The notes under the pieces are model-generated. The model searched no databases. It saw only the letters and a program-made list of their open reading frames with translations, and was not told the origin of the DNA. A DNA stretch of 64,000 nucleotides from an uncultured Bacteroides sp. (GTDB lineage Bacteria > Bacteroidota > Bacteroidia > Bacteroidales > Bacteroidaceae), in NCBI RefSeq assembly GCF_959029255.1, contig NZ_CAUFUE010000012.1, positions 1-64,000 on the forward strand. The letters run 5' to 3'. The translations under genes and the position numbers were made by a program. Positions 17,235-26,288 of the stretch are shown piece after piece. Numbering within the stretch: position 1 is the stretch's first letter; each line of letters opens with the position of its first letter.

Positions 17235-20200
17235 TTAAGTTTCTTGTTCATGGGCGGTTTCTTCCTCTTCGGAAGAGTTACTATCTCCTTTCCGGTAAGC
17301 TTGTGGAGTGACGTGGTATCTCTCCTTGAAACATTTGCTGAAATACTTGGGAACATTGAAACCTACCTGGTCGGATATCTCCGCGATATTCAGTTCCATG
17401 TTGTTTTTCAGTAAGAATGCCGCACGCTTCAGGCGGAGCGTCATAATGAAATCAGCAGGTGTCTGTCCGGTAATGGCTTTCAGCTTGGAGAATAGCTTCG
17501 TACGTGAAATACTCATTTGCGTAGCCAGCATATCTACATTGAATTCTCCATTCTCCATTTCCTTCCCGATAATCTCCATCACTCTGTCCATGAACTTCTT
17601 ATCCATCACATTATTGGTCAGGATTTGTACGTTTTCCTGTGGCAGCTTGCTGAACTTCTCTTGCAGCATAATCCGGTTATTCACCAGGTTGTTGCAGCGG
17701 GACAACAGAATGTTGATGTTGAATGGTTTGGTGATATAATCATCCGCTCCCATTTTCAACCCTTCCAGATTGTGCTCTATGGCAGTCTTTGCCGTCAACA
17801 GGACTACGGGGATATGGCAGGTTTCAAAGTCGGTTTTAATGGTCTGGCAAAGTTCCGTGCCCGACATCTGCGGCATAATGATATCACTGAGCACGATGCT
17901 GGGATTTTCCGAACGTACTTTCTCCAAACCTTCCTTGCCGTTGGAGGCGGTAATGACGGTATAGAATTCTTCGAATATTTTAGCTAACATTTCTTTTAAT
18001 GCGTCATTGTCTTCCACAATAAGGATTTTATATTTTCCTTCCTTTAGCCGGGTGTCATTGTTCAAAGTCTCTTGTTCCGACAGTAGAGATTGTTGGAAGT
18101 CGGCGCTCAACTCATTGGCTTCATCAGATGAAAAAGCATCTTTCGTTTCGCTAATCTGTTCAGGAGTGAAGTGCTCGTTTCCGGTTTTCAGGTGAATGCA
18201 GAAGGTAGTGCCTTCTCCCAGTTCACTGGACACTTCAATGCTTCCATGATGTAGTTCCACTATACCTTTGGAGAGCGAAAGCCCGATACCGGTGCCCACA
18301 TAGAACAGAGAATCCATTTGTTCCGTTTGATAGAAACGGGTAAAGATGTTATTGATATCCTTGGCGGCTATTCCCGAACCATTGTCCGTCACGTCAATCA
18401 GAACCTCCTGATTTCTTTTGCGGATGGAGATGGAAATTATTCCGCCCGATTTTGTGTGTTTAAAAGCGTTGGAGATAAGATTGTTTATCACTTTCTGCAT
18501 CTGCTTGGCATCGTACCACAAGCTGATATTGTCACTGCTCTTTTCGAAGTTGAAAGTAATCTGCCGCTGTACAGCATATTCCTGAAAGAGCAGATAATGC
18601 TCATACACGAAGTCCACAATGTTGTGCTTGCTCACCTTGATAGTCATGTAGCCCTGTTCCTGCTTGCGGAAGTCGAGTAGTTCGGTGATAAGTTCCCTCA
18701 ACTGCAAGCAGCTCTTATATACACCCAGTATTTTGTTGTAGACGTTGGGAGCGAAGGAACGCACTTGCAGCAACATTTCCATTTGTCCGATGATGAGTGT
18801 CAGGGGAGTGCGGAACTCATGTGAAATGTTGGTGAAGAAACGTAATTTGGCTTGATTGAGTTTTTCGATATCCTCGGCATGCTTCTTTTCATACTTCAGT
18901 GATTCTTGCAGCCTGATGCGGCGATAATAGGTACGCACCAAGTAATATATGATACCTACGATACATATAAAATATAGCAAATATGCCCAGATAGTACGGT
19001 AGAAAGGTGGTAAAATCTCTATTTGCAATCTGCTTGGCGGAATAAGTTTTTCATCCACATCTTTGGCTCTTACGACCAGTGTGTATTTGCCGGGATTCAA
19101 GTTGGTGTAAGTGATGGCATTCTGTTCCAGCTTGTTCCATGTCTTGGAGAAGCCTTCCAGCCGGTATACTATTTCGTCTTTATTGAAAGGTATATAGTCG
19201 GTGGTGGTATATTCAATGCTGAATATATTCTGGTTGGATTTGAGGGTGATTTTGGGAGAATAAGTTATGTCCCTTGTCAGTATGCTGTCTTTATCTCCTA
19301 CATTGATGTCCTCTCCGTTCACGATGAGCCGGAATGGATATATGCGGTAAGAACGCGGCGCTTCTCCAAGTTCTTTTTCAAAGAAAGAAATGATTCCGGT
19401 GGTTCCACCAATGAATATTTCTCCTTTTCTGTTTTTATAAAGCGCGTTCTCATTGATGCAGCTCAGGGGTAGTTCCTCGTAATTCTTGAACTTCTTTTGT
19501 TGGTAGTCTAATATGGAAAAACCTTTGTCGGTGGTCACAAGCAGCCTGTTTGGCGACAGTTCGCAAATATTGTAGATAATGTTGCTTGCCAAACCGTTTT
19601 TACTCATATCGAAGTTTTCAAAATCATCCGTTTCCCTGCGGTATAAGTCCAGCCCGTTCTCATTGGTACAGAACCACAGCCTGTGTTGGCTGTCTTCATA
19701 GATGGAATTGATGCTGTTACTGCTGATGCTGTGTTCACTGGCGCTTTTATACTTGTAGATTGATAACTTCTGGGTATCAAAGTCGTAGGCGCACGCTCCG
19801 TTGTTGTTATTGGCTATCCACAGAATGCCTTCATGGTCCAGCGTCAGTCCAAAGGTAGACATGGTATAACTCTGCGCCACTTCGTCGTGGAAGAGCGGTT
19901 TGCATACTCCGGTTTCAGGATTGAACAGTCCGACACCGTTACCGGTTGCCAATATCAATTGCCCTTTATAGGGCAAAATGTCTTCAATGAGGTTGGATGG
20001 GATGGATGTTTTATCCCCCTTCTTATATTTATAACTGGTGAAACGACCGGTTTTTAAATCCAACTTGTTAAGCCCTTCCAGATGGATGCCGGTCCACACC
20101 ACCTTTTGGATGGAGTCATAGTAAATGGCTCTTACATTTCCTTGCGTAAAGTTGTTTGGCGTATTCTTGTCTACATACCATTGATAGGTTTGGGTGTCCG

Positions 20201-21284
20201 GGTTATATTTATTAATTCCTCCCTTCTCCGTGCCTATCCATAGATTACCTTCGTTGTCTTCGGTCATACGCTTGACGATAGGAGAACTCAGTCCCTCTTT
20301 TTCTTTGGTAGAAGCCTGGTATTCCCGGTAAATCTGTTTTTGCGGATTGAAATAATTAATACCCCCGGAGTACGTTCCCACCCAAATGGTTCCTTGTAAA
20401 TCGCAATGCAATCCCCAGATGGAAGAGTTGCTCAGGCTTTTGCTGTTTTCTTGTTTGACGTAACGGGTGAATTTTCCGGTTTGCCTGTCATACTTGTTGA
20501 GTCCGTTGAAAGTGCCTATCCATATATTACCTTGTTGGTCTTCGCAACATCTGTGTGCATAGTTGGAACTGATGGTGGTGGGGTCATCCGCTTTGTACAG
20601 GAAGTTGCTGATTTGTCTGCCTTGCATGCAGTACACTCCATGTCCCGAATTGGCGGTTATCCAGTAGCAGCCCGAAGAGTCTCTGATGATATCGGAAATA
20701 TTTCCTTCTTTGATGGGTTGGGTAAGTTCCTTTTGTGAGTCCAGTATATACAGTCCTTTGGTAGTTCCTATGAAGACAGAGTCGTTGTATACATACAATC
20801 TTTGGATAACGCTGTTGCTGGGAGGCATCTTATAAAACAAATCGAATTTAGTTCCATCGTATTTGAATATCTGGTTTGAAGTGGCGGCATACAGATGTCC
20901 CGAAAAGAATTCCGCCCGTATGCTTTTCCTTATGATAGGGGTAAATTGGCCTTTTTCTATGTCGTATGCTGAAATACCCCTGTTGGTCATAATGTAAACG
21001 TGCCCGTTCTGGTCGCCTGTGATGTGATAGATGTCATTGTAGAGGATACTGTTAGGGTTGTTTTTCTCTTTTTGATAGATTTTGAAATCTTTTCCGTTAT
21101 ACAAGCTGACCCCGTTGCGCGTACCGAACCACATAAATCCCCGCTCATCCTGATAGATGGAAATAATGGAATTGTGCGATAAACCATCATCGGTAGTCAA
21201 ATGTCGAAAAGATATGCTTTGTGCGCTGCATGCCAGTATGCGTATACATAGGAGGCAGCAGATTAAAAGGATTCTGTTCTTCAT
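17235..21284 (-). CDS. Hybrid two-component system (HTCS) regulator
   Basis: A 1349-residue one-protein sensor-regulator. After a signal peptide come two periplasmic seven-bladed propellers made of repeats such as GLSHNSIISIYQDERGFMWF and GNIWIGTFNGLNKYD, then a Y_Y_Y domain (NLNPGKYTLVVRAKD), one membrane span (about 760-785: LLYFICIVGIIYYLV), a HisKA domain with the phospho-acceptor His822 (TNISHEFRTP), and a HATPase (NNLISNAFKHT, GTGIGLSLSKGIV). A receiver follows with Asp1134 (LSDIIMPQMSG) and Lys in ITKPF, then a C-terminal AraC-type HTH (GFNVPKYFSKCF). It is divergent from the GH88-SusCD genes, which it probably activates on binding a PUL oligosaccharide. All key residues are present. 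Confidence 0.93.
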   Translation of the reverse strand: MKNRILLICCLLCIRILACSAQSISFRHLTTDDGLSHNSIISIYQDERGFMWFGTRNGVSLYNGKDFKIYQKEKNNPNSILYNDIYHITGDQNGHVYIMTNRGISAYDIEKGQFTPIIRKSIRAEFFSGHLYAATSNQIFKYDGTKFDLFYKMPPSNSVIQRLYVYNDSVFIGTTKGLYILDSQKELTQPIKEGNISDIIRDSSGCYWITANSGHGVYCMQGRQISNFLYKADDPTTISSNYAHRCCEDQQGNIWIGTFNGLNKYDRQTGKFTRYVKQENSKSLSNSSIWGLHCDLQGTIWVGTYSGGINYFNPQKQIYREYQASTKEKEGLSSPIVKRMTEDNEGNLWIGTEKGGINKYNPDTQTYQWYVDKNTPNNFTQGNVRAIYYDSIQKVVWTGIHLEGLNKLDLKTGRFTSYKYKKGDKTSIPSNLIEDILPYKGQLILATGNGVGLFNPETGVCKPLFHDEVAQSYTMSTFGLTLDHEGILWIANNNNGACAYDFDTQKLSIYKYKSASEHSISSNSINSIYEDSQHRLWFCTNENGLDLYRRETDDFENFDMSKNGLASNIIYNICELSPNRLLVTTDKGFSILDYQQKKFKNYEELPLSCINENALYKNRKGEIFIGGTTGIISFFEKELGEAPRSYRIYPFRLIVNGEDINVGDKDSILTRDITYSPKITLKSNQNIFSIEYTTTDYIPFNKDEIVYRLEGFSKTWNKLEQNAITYTNLNPGKYTLVVRAKDVDEKLIPPSRLQIEILPPFYRTIWAYLLYFICIVGIIYYLVRTYYRRIRLQESLKYEKKHAEDIEKLNQAKLRFFTNISHEFRTPLTLIIGQMEMLLQVRSFAPNVYNKILGVYKSCLQLRELITELLDFRKQEQGYMTIKVSKHNIVDFVYEHYLLFQEYAVQRQITFNFEKSSDNISLWYDAKQMQKVINNLISNAFKHTKSGGIISISIRKRNQEVLIDVTDNGSGIAAKDINNIFTRFYQTEQMDSLFYVGTGIGLSLSKGIVELHHGSIEVSSELGEGTTFCIHLKTGNEHFTPEQISETKDAFSSDEANELSADFQQSLLSEQETLNNDTRLKEGKYKILIVEDNDALKEMLAKIFEEFYTVITASNGKEGLEKVRSENPSIVLSDIIMPQMSGTELCQTIKTDFETCHIPVVLLTAKTAIEHNLEGLKMGADDYITKPFNINILLSRCNNLVNNRIMLQEKFSKLPQENVQILTNNVMDKKFMDRVMEIIGKEMENGEFNVDMLATQMSISRTKLFSKLKAITGQTPADFIMTLRLKRAAFLLKNNMELNIAEISDQVGFNVPKYFSKCFKERYHVTPQAYRKGDSNSSEEEETAHEQET

Positions 21285-21320
21285 AATCTTTAGGTATAGT
21301 AATCAGTATATTAAGATTTG

Positions 21321-21328
21321 CAAATATA
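21321..21328 (-). promoter_or_regulatory. Promoter -7 element of the HTCS gene
   Basis: CAAATATA on the plus strand is TATATTTG on the minus strand, 37 nt upstream of the HTCS start. Confidence 0.6.
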
Positions 21329-21489
21329 GTTTTTTTGTCGTGAAGGGAAAGTCACGATAGTCTGTTGTTAAGTAGGTTTTTGTCCTTTTTATATGTCATT
21401 TTTGTACATTCCGCCTGTTCGGGTGTGTTTTGTATGTTTAGAATTCCCTTCGTGTATATATATCACCCCTTCCGTGTTGTCTCATTCTT

Positions 21490-21497
21490 TATTTTTG
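21490..21497 (+). promoter_or_regulatory. Promoter -7 element for the GH88 gene
   Basis: TATTTTTG fits TAnnTTTG and lies 22 nt before ATG 21519. An HTCS binding site would be expected just upstream, in 21330-21480, but I cannot define it. Confidence 0.5.
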
Positions 21498-21518
21498 TTC
21501 GGTAAAGTTAGCAAATTA

Positions 21519-22748
21519 ATGGAATATCGGTTGTTTATGGGAAATAATATTTTAACTCGCACCTGTATCGGTCTTTTCACCTTCTCTGTGGTTGCTTGCG
21601 GGGGGACTAAAGGACATAAGAATTTTCTTTCGGCAAACATAGAGCATGCCGCTACCCAATATGGTTTGCAGATAGATGCTCTTGAAAAGAATGATAAAAT
21701 CCTGATACCCCGTACGGTGAACTCCAAGGGGGATATGGTTTATGCCCACAGGGGCTGGGATTGGACCCTGGGCTTCTTCCCCGGAAGCCTTTGGCATTTG
21801 TATAATCTCACCAAGGATGAATATTGGAAACAGAAAGCAGAGAAATTTACGGAATATCTCCGTAAGGAACAATATAATACTTCCCATCACGATATCGGTT
21901 TTATAATAGGTTGCAGTTTCCTCAACGGCATTCGCATGGGAGGTGAAGAAGAATATAAACCGGTCGTGGTGCAGGCTGCCAAATCTCTGTCTACCCGTTT
22001 CCACCCAGGTGCCGGTATCATCCAATCGTGGAATGCCGATAAGGGACGTCCGTTGCAGATGGGGTGGAAATGTCCGGTGATTATTGATAATTTGATGAAT
22101 TTGGAACTTCTGTTTGAGGCTACCCGCATATCCGGCGACTCCGCCTATTATGACATAGCCGTTTCACACGCCGATAAAACTTTGAGGAACCATTTCCATG
22201 AGGATGGAAGTTCCTATCATGTAGTAGACTATGACCCTGAAACGAGGGAAGTGCTTAAACGATGTACGGCGCAAGGATATTCCGATGAGTCGGCATGGGC
22301 GCGGGGGCAGGCTTGGGCTATCTATGGCTATACGATGTGTTATCGGTACACACACCGCCCGGCATATTTAAACCAAGCGAAGAAAGTATACGAGTTTATA
22401 TTCACCCATTCAAATCTTCCCGAAGACCTGATTCCTTACTGGGATTTCGATGCCCTGAATATTCCTAATGAGCTGCGGGATGTGTCGGCGGCAGCCATCA
22501 CGGCGTCGGCACTGTACGAGCTAAGCGTTTTCTCTGGCAATAAAGAATATAAAGTAACTGCGGATAAGATAATGAAAACACTCTCTTCTCCGGCTTACCG
22601 TGCTGAAATCGGTAAGAACCATCATTTCCTGTTGATGCACTCTGTGGGTAGTTTTCCTGACCATGCTGAGATAGACGTTCCTCTGAATTACGCCGACTAT
22701 TATTACCTGGAAGCTTTAAGTCGCAAAAGGGATTTGGAAAAACAATAA
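21519..22748 (+). CDS. Unsaturated glucuronyl hydrolase, GH88
   Basis: A 409-residue lipoprotein (lipobox FSVVACGG) of the GH88 family. These enzymes remove 4,5-unsaturated uronic acids from the non-reducing ends of oligosaccharides made by polysaccharide lyases, using hydration of the enol ether. The (alpha/alpha)6 signatures are present: RGWDWTLGFFPGSLWHL, the first catalytic Asp in HDIGFIIGCSF (Asp125), the second in IIDNLMNLELL (Asp190), and SDESAWARGQAWAIYGY. The frame is open from 21393, but the extra 42 residues do not form a better signal, so ATG 21519 is used; ATG 21537 is also possible. It is the first gene of the PUL beside the divergent HTCS and pairs functionally with the heparinase II/III-like lyase at 41071. 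Confidence 0.9.
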   Translation: MEYRLFMGNNILTRTCIGLFTFSVVACGGTKGHKNFLSANIEHAATQYGLQIDALEKNDKILIPRTVNSKGDMVYAHRGWDWTLGFFPGSLWHLYNLTKDEYWKQKAEKFTEYLRKEQYNTSHHDIGFIIGCSFLNGIRMGGEEEYKPVVVQAAKSLSTRFHPGAGIIQSWNADKGRPLQMGWKCPVIIDNLMNLELLFEATRISGDSAYYDIAVSHADKTLRNHFHEDGSSYHVVDYDPETREVLKRCTAQGYSDESAWARGQAWAIYGYTMCYRYTHRPAYLNQAKKVYEFIFTHSNLPEDLIPYWDFDALNIPNELRDVSAAAITASALYELSVFSGNKEYKVTADKIMKTLSSPAYRAEIGKNHHFLLMHSVGSFPDHAEIDVPLNYADYYYLEALSRKRDLEKQ

Positions 22749-22815
22749 ATATGTCTAATTGAGAATACACATTTTTACTATCTCTTCATCTTATTAAAGC
22801 CATAATTATTCCATG

Positions 22816-22884
22816 GTTGCTCCGTAGTTTCTCCGTGCAAAGTACCGTTAATAAAGGAAAACTATGGACTAACTACGGAGCAAC
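22816..22884. repeat. Inverted repeat between GH88 and SusC
   Basis: Arm 22816-22829 (gttgctccgtagtt) is a perfect complement of 22871-22884. A second, bulged stem inside it pairs agtttctcc with ggaaaact. No T-run follows. The rest of the 363-nt gap between GH88 and SusC holds the SusC promoter and nothing else that I recognise. Confidence 0.55.
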
Positions 22885-23045
22885 TACGGTTATGCATACT
22901 TGTGGATAGGGGTGGCTTTCCGGTTCAATGGGGCATAATTGTCCGTTTATGGGGTCTTTTTGTACACAGATTACTTATCGTCAGCAGTGTATGATATGCT
23001 ACCTTCTTCTGAATAATAGTGGGATTTCAATATCTAAAATCTATT

Positions 23046-23053
23046 TAATTTTG
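23046..23053 (+). promoter_or_regulatory. Promoter -7 element for the tandem SusC/D block
   Basis: TAATTTTG fits TAnnTTTG and lies 58 nt before ATG 23112. Confidence 0.55.
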
Positions 23054-23111
23054 TGAACGATTACTAGAACCTTTTTAATAATATAGTTTATAATTCTTAA
23101 ATTTAAAAGAG

Positions 23112-26100
23112 ATGAAAAACTTCTTCTTTCCAATGAAGATACCTCAGAAGCAGGTATGGTTATTGGCGGCGTCTTTGTCATTCGGACAAATGGCTTTCCC
23201 TATAGGAAATAATGTGTCGGGAGAGGCTTCTGTTGCAAGTCCTATTGTGCAGCAGAATCGCAAAATGGTTACCGGAACAGTGACTGACAGTTACGGGCCG
23301 GTGATTGGCGCCAGTGTAGTTGTAAAGGGAACTACCAGCGGGGTTATCACCGATGTGGATGGTAACTTTAAACTGGAAGTTCCGGTAGGTGCTACTATCG
23401 TTATATCTTATGTGGGATATAAGGATAAGGAAATTAAATATAACGGGCAGTCTAACTTGAAGATTGAATTGAATGAAAATGTTCAGGAGTTGCAGGAAGT
23501 GCAGGTGATAGCGTATGGTACTACGAAAAAAGTATCTGTGACGGGTGCCATGTCTTCTATCACAGCTAAAGATGTACTGAAAAGTCCGGTATCGAGTATC
23601 GGTAATGCTTTAGCGGGTAAGTTGCCGGGTCTGTCATCCATACAGACAACGGGACAACCGGGTGGTGACGACCCTACGATTTATGTTCGTGGTGTCGGCT
23701 CTCTCTCTGAGACGATGTCCAAACCGTTGATGCTGGTTGATGGTGTGGAACGCTCTTTCTTCCAGATAGACCCGAATGAGGTAGAAGATATCACGGTATT
23801 GAAAGATGCTTCTGCCACAGCGGTTTTTGGTGTGCGTGGTGCCAATGGTGTTATTCTGGTGACAACGAAGCGGGGTCAGGAAGGAAAGGCGAAAATAAAC
23901 TTTTCTACTTCATTCGCCCTTCAGATGCCTACGCGTTTGCCCGAATTTGCCAATAGCTATGAGTATGCTACGAATTATGTAGAAGCCCAACGTCGTGACG
24001 GAGTACCTGAAGACGGATTGGCTTTCAGCGCGGAAACGATTGAAGCTTTTCGTACCCACAGCAATCCTATTGCCTATCCTGATGTAGATTGGCTGGACTT
24101 GCGGGTGAAAAATACGGCTTTACAAACACAACACAATCTGACTATATCAGGCGGCACGAAGAAAGTCCGCTATTTCGCTTCATTAGGAGTATTTACTCAA
24201 GAGGGATTATTCAAGACCTTTGAAAAAGAATATAACAGTAACTTCAACTACAATCGCTATAACTACCGTATCAATCTGGATATGGATGTTACGAAGACCA
24301 CTTTGTTACGAATGAATGTAGGTGGACGTGTGAATGACAAGCGGACTCCGAATTATGACGAAAGCCTTAACAGCTTTTTCCAGACCCTTTACTGGGCGGT
24401 TCCGTTTGCAGGTGCGGGTATTGTAGATGGTAAATGGTTGAGGGCGGATACTAAAAAGATAGCGAATATATCGGCTGACTTCAAGGATGGCCTTGGCGCT
24501 TACGGGGCAGGATATATAACATCCGGCGGGAATATATTGAATTTCGACTTTGTGCTGGAACAGAAACTGGATTTCCTGACCAAGGGACTGAAAGCGCACG
24601 TCAAAGGTGCATATAATAGTGGTGTGACTTTGACAAAAACCAGAGCCGGTAGTTATCCCTACTATGAAGTTATTATGAATGAAGATAATACGATAAATTA
24701 TCGCCGTGTGGGGGAAAAGTCAAATCTCAGTTATAGTGAATCTATAGGTAGAAGCCGGGATTGGTATGTGGAAGCGGCCGTTAACTATAAACGTGATTTT
24801 GGTAATCATCACGTATCGGGGTTAGTTATGTATAACCAGTCTATTACTTATTATCCTTCGGGACCAAGTGAGTTTTTATCTATTCCGAGAAGTTATATCG
24901 GTTTGGTGGCCCGTGCCACTTATGACTGGAAGACTCGTTATATGGCAGATGTCAATATGGGCTACAACGGTTCCGAGAACTTTGCTCCCGGCAAACGTTT
25001 CGGCCTGTTCCCCGCTTTCTCTGTCGGCTGGATACTTTCTGAGGAAAAATTCATGCAGCCTTTGAAACCGTATCTGAGCTATTTCAAGCTTAGGGCTTCT
25101 TATGGTATAGTGGGTAATGACCGCGTAAGTGATAACTCCCGTTTCCTCTACTTGCCTGATATATACAATCCAAATAATGGAAGTTTCTTCTTTGGTAATG
25201 GCTCTAGTGCCACAAAGGGAGCTTCCGAGTTGAAGAAAGGAAATCCGAATGTGACGTGGGAAACCGCTGCCAAGCAGAACTATGGTGTCGACCTTTATTT
25301 CTTTGACAGTAAGTTGAAGCTGAATTTTGATTATTTCATTGAGCACCGCAAGGACATCCTCACTTCCAGGGGAACAAATCCCGGTTATTTGGCGGTAAGC
25401 CTGCCTACCGCCAATATCGGTAAGGTTGATAACAAGGGTTTTGAAGTAACCATGAATTGGAGCGACCGGGTAAGGGATTTCGGTTATAATATCGGAGTGA
25501 ATGTATCCTACGCCAAGAATAAAATCATATTTATGGATGAAGTGGAATATCCCTATGAATATATGCAGCGTACCGGTCGTTCGGTAGGGCAGAATTTCGG
25601 ATACAAGTTTGACGGATTTTTTTCTGAAGAAGAAGTCAAACGATATGAGACGGAGCGTGGTAAGTCTATGCCCGATTACGGTTCCGGTTTTACCCCCCAT
25701 CCGGGAGACGCGAAATATAAAGATTTGAACGATGACCACAAAATCGACCAGAATGACGTGACTGCCATTGGCAATACGATTTATCCTCAATTGACAGGTG
25801 GACTTAACTTGGGACTTTCTTATAAAGGTTTTGATTTTAGCATGACTTGGGCGGGTGCCACCAAGGTATCCCGTATGTTGGAAGATGTATTCAGCAGGCC
25901 TTACAGTAGTTCAAATTCACGTGGATTGGCGAAATACTTCACTACCGATACATGGACTCAAAAAGGCGATGCCGCCAAATATCCGGCGCTCTCATTCACC
26001 AATATGACTCATAATACCCAAAGCTCTGACTTATGGCTGCGTGATGCCTCTTACCTCCGTTTGAAGAATGTGGAAGTAGGTTATAGCTTTCCAAAGAATA

Positions 26101-26264
26101 CGCTTCAGAAGATGCATCTCGGCAGCCTGAGAATTTATGCTACGGGATATAATTTGTTGACGTTTGACAAACTGAAAGTGCTTGACCCGGAAGCAAAAAC
26201 CGGAACAAGCTCCAAGTATCCGGTGGTGATGGTTGTGAATCTGGGATTAAAAGTTGGATTTTAA
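23112..26264 (+). CDS. SusC/RagA-type TonB-dependent transporter (pair 1 of the large PUL)
   Basis: A 1050-residue outer-membrane importer. After the signal sequence come a carboxypeptidase-regulatory-like domain (about 50-125: KMVTGTVTDSYGPVIGASVV to ISYVGYKDKEI), a TonB-box region before VQVIAYGTTKKVS, and a plug with TIYVRGVGSLSETMSKPLML and the family signature VLKDASATAVFGVRGANGVI. The 22-stranded barrel ends in VVNLGLKVGF. Its SusD partner starts 24 nt downstream. It is expected to import oligosaccharides released at the surface by the PUL enzymes, under control of the divergent HTCS. Confidence 0.93.
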   Translation: MKNFFFPMKIPQKQVWLLAASLSFGQMAFPIGNNVSGEASVASPIVQQNRKMVTGTVTDSYGPVIGASVVVKGTTSGVITDVDGNFKLEVPVGATIVISYVGYKDKEIKYNGQSNLKIELNENVQELQEVQVIAYGTTKKVSVTGAMSSITAKDVLKSPVSSIGNALAGKLPGLSSIQTTGQPGGDDPTIYVRGVGSLSETMSKPLMLVDGVERSFFQIDPNEVEDITVLKDASATAVFGVRGANGVILVTTKRGQEGKAKINFSTSFALQMPTRLPEFANSYEYATNYVEAQRRDGVPEDGLAFSAETIEAFRTHSNPIAYPDVDWLDLRVKNTALQTQHNLTISGGTKKVRYFASLGVFTQEGLFKTFEKEYNSNFNYNRYNYRINLDMDVTKTTLLRMNVGGRVNDKRTPNYDESLNSFFQTLYWAVPFAGAGIVDGKWLRADTKKIANISADFKDGLGAYGAGYITSGGNILNFDFVLEQKLDFLTKGLKAHVKGAYNSGVTLTKTRAGSYPYYEVIMNEDNTINYRRVGEKSNLSYSESIGRSRDWYVEAAVNYKRDFGNHHVSGLVMYNQSITYYPSGPSEFLSIPRSYIGLVARATYDWKTRYMADVNMGYNGSENFAPGKRFGLFPAFSVGWILSEEKFMQPLKPYLSYFKLRASYGIVGNDRVSDNSRFLYLPDIYNPNNGSFFFGNGSSATKGASELKKGNPNVTWETAAKQNYGVDLYFFDSKLKLNFDYFIEHRKDILTSRGTNPGYLAVSLPTANIGKVDNKGFEVTMNWSDRVRDFGYNIGVNVSYAKNKIIFMDEVEYPYEYMQRTGRSVGQNFGYKFDGFFSEEEVKRYETERGKSMPDYGSGFTPHPGDAKYKDLNDDHKIDQNDVTAIGNTIYPQLTGGLNLGLSYKGFDFSMTWAGATKVSRMLEDVFSRPYSSSNSRGLAKYFTTDTWTQKGDAAKYPALSFTNMTHNTQSSDLWLRDASYLRLKNVEVGYSFPKNTLQKMHLGSLRIYATGYNLLTFDKLKVLDPEAKTGTSSKYPVVMVVNLGLKVGF

Positions 26265-26288
26265 AAATTGAAGAAAGGAAAAGCAATT